Assembly: GCA_020072565.1 (NCBI GenBank)
Contig: JAIQGI010000025.1
Coordinates: forward strand, 21,385 to 85,384
Direction: 5' to 3'
DNA length: 64,000 bases
DNA from: Terriglobia bacterium
GTDB lineage: Bacteria > Acidobacteriota > UBA6911
Position 1 is the stretch's first letter. The number at the start of each line of letters is the position of its first letter. This document shows, piece by piece, positions 62,856-64,000 of the stretch. The notes under the pieces are model-generated. The model was not told the origin of the DNA, made no database searches, and saw nothing but the letters and a program-made list of their open reading frames with translations. The translations under genes and the position numbers were made by a program.

Positions 62856-63896
62856 AGGGCACAGCCCAGCGGCGCTTATCCGTCGGGGCGGCAGGTGGTA
62901 ACGGCCTACGACGATTCCGGGCGGATCAGCACGGTCACGGGGACGGGAAACAAGACGTACGCGAGCGACATGGCCTATGCGGCGCACGGCGCGAGCGTGA
63001 GGATGAGGACTAGAAACGGGCTGTGGCAAACGGCGGAGTACAACAGCCGGTTGCAGCCACACGTGCTGCGTCTGGTAAGCTGGGACGGAGGTTTAGATAA
63101 ACTGGGGCTGACGTACGAGTACGGCACGAACGATAACAACGGCAACGTCCGGAGCCAGCAGATAGCGTCCCCGGTGGGGACTTGGCTTCAAGAGTATGAG
63201 TACGACGGGTTGAACCGGCTGAGGTATGTGGATGAGGGTGCCCGGGTGCAGACTTACGGGTACGACCGGTACGGCAACCGGTGGGTGGAGTCGGGGCCGG
63301 TGATACCAAATTCGCAATTGACGCCGCGATCGCAAGACGCGTTCAACGCGAGCAATAACCGGCTGGTGGCGAGCGGATATGATTATGCGGGCAACCAGAC
63401 GTCGGACGCGCTGTTGCGGAATTTTGGCTATGATGCGGAGAACCGGCAGACGAGCTATAATAACGGTCAGGCAAGCTACCAGTACGACGGAGACGGGCAT
63501 CGTGTGCACAAGCTGGAGGGAGGCGTGGACACGTGGTTTGTCTACGATGCCCTGGGGCGGCTGGCAGCGGAGTATTCGACGCAGATGCTTGAATCGGCCG
63601 GAACGACGTACATAATGCAGGACCACCTCGGGAGCACGCGAGTGACGACGAATGAGACGGGCGGCGTCATCGCGCGCTACGACTACCTGCCATTCGGCGA
63701 AGAAATGCCGTCGGCGGCCCCGGGCGACCCGAGATACGGAGTCCCCGGCTACGGCGCCCCCGACGACACCCACCAGCGCTTCAGCGGCAAAGAACGGGAT
63801 GCCGAGTCCGGGCTCGATTACTTCGGGGCCAGGTACTTCTCGGGGGCGCAAGGCAGGTTCACTAGCCTGGATTTCCACGGACAACCGTTCGCCTAA
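62856..63896 (+). pseudogene. RHS-repeat core fragment, 5' and 3' truncated
   Basis: The frame reads AYPSGRQVVTAYDDSGR, then YD/RHS repeats (YEYDGLNRLRYVDEGARVQTYGYDRYGNR, FGYDAENRQTSYNNGQASYQYDGDGHRV, FVYDALGRLAAEY) and the RHS-associated core (MQDHLGSTRVTTNETGGVIARYDYLPFGEE, FSGKERDAESGLDYFGARYFSGAQGRFTSLD). It stops at 63896, a few residues after the point where the variable tip normally begins. Upstream, the frame is closed by the transposase stop TAG (62853-62855), so the shell part is missing. Bases 63897-64000 hold nothing recognisable. Confidence 0.85.
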
Positions 63897-64000
63897 GAAC
63901 TAGCCGGTTTTGGGGATCCTTGGAAGGTGGTCAATCTGAGCATTCGATTGTCCCACCAGGGGACTGGCACGGGCTGATCCATGATACCGGATGCGAGGAT

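Overview
The window looks like the chromosome of a member of the Acidobacteriota, probably from an uncultured or soil/sediment lineage. The clues are a PadR repressor overlapping an ADOP-type permease (acidobacterial duplicated orphan permease), several PknB-like kinases fused to TolB/PD40 propellers or TPRs, a 1085-residue secreted VPS10/BNR propeller protein, a secreted C69 peptidase, and uniformly high GC. No rRNA, CRISPR array or replication origin was seen.

Layout. 1-2.5 kb: the end of an unknown gene plus an NCS2-type permease. 2.5-8 kb: a minus-strand operon of three HlyD-type adaptors and one MacB-like permease, divergent from a secreted C69 peptidase. 9.8-13.1 kb: CorA, an unknown membrane coiled-coil protein and a lone DsbD-alpha domain. 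13.2-14.7 kb: an ECF sigma factor translationally overlapped by an unusual anti-sigma zinc finger / O6-alkylguanine transferase / Ada phosphotriester-sensor fusion. 14.9-21 kb: a TGA-interrupted small gene, a Ser/Cys proline-racemase-family enzyme, a C45-like hydrolase, a CBM9-like plus glycoside-hydrolase-like pair and a DUF6485 protein. 21.5-26.6 kb: ADOP permease and PadR, a zinc-ribbon protein and a broken PEP-utilising enzyme. 27-36.8 kb: propeller protein, fused PyrB-PyrI aspartate transcarbamoylase, secreted metallo-beta-lactamase-fold protein, exo/endonuclease-phosphatase-fold protein and PIG-L deacetylase. 36.9-40.5 kb: phosphoketolase plus acetate kinase, giving acetyl phosphate then acetate and ATP. 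41-54 kb: an S41 peptidase, kinase remnants and a duplicated kinase block ending in a tyrosine-integrase remnant beside tRNA-Sec. 54.5-57.8 kb: a BlaI / M56 (BlaR1-like) / secreted-repeat-protein operon. 58-64 kb: tRNA-Ala, a Ycf48-like protein, broken HK97-type phage genes, a broken transposase and a truncated RHS core.

Most notable points. (1) The sigma/anti-sigma pair looks like a self-contained alkylation-damage sensor in which the Ada AraC output is replaced by an ECF sigma factor. (2) The BlaI promoter carries two palindromes built on ACGAA/TTCGT, and the same half-sites crowd the divergent promoter of the HlyD operon 50 kb away, suggesting a regulon. (3) A three-copy, MITE-like repeat lies between genes at 18, 21 and 36 kb. 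(4) The M56 protease has 28-residue helical repeats in place of a penicillin-binding sensor, and the next gene encodes a secreted protein made of the same repeats.

All calls come from reading the sequence; no database search was run.
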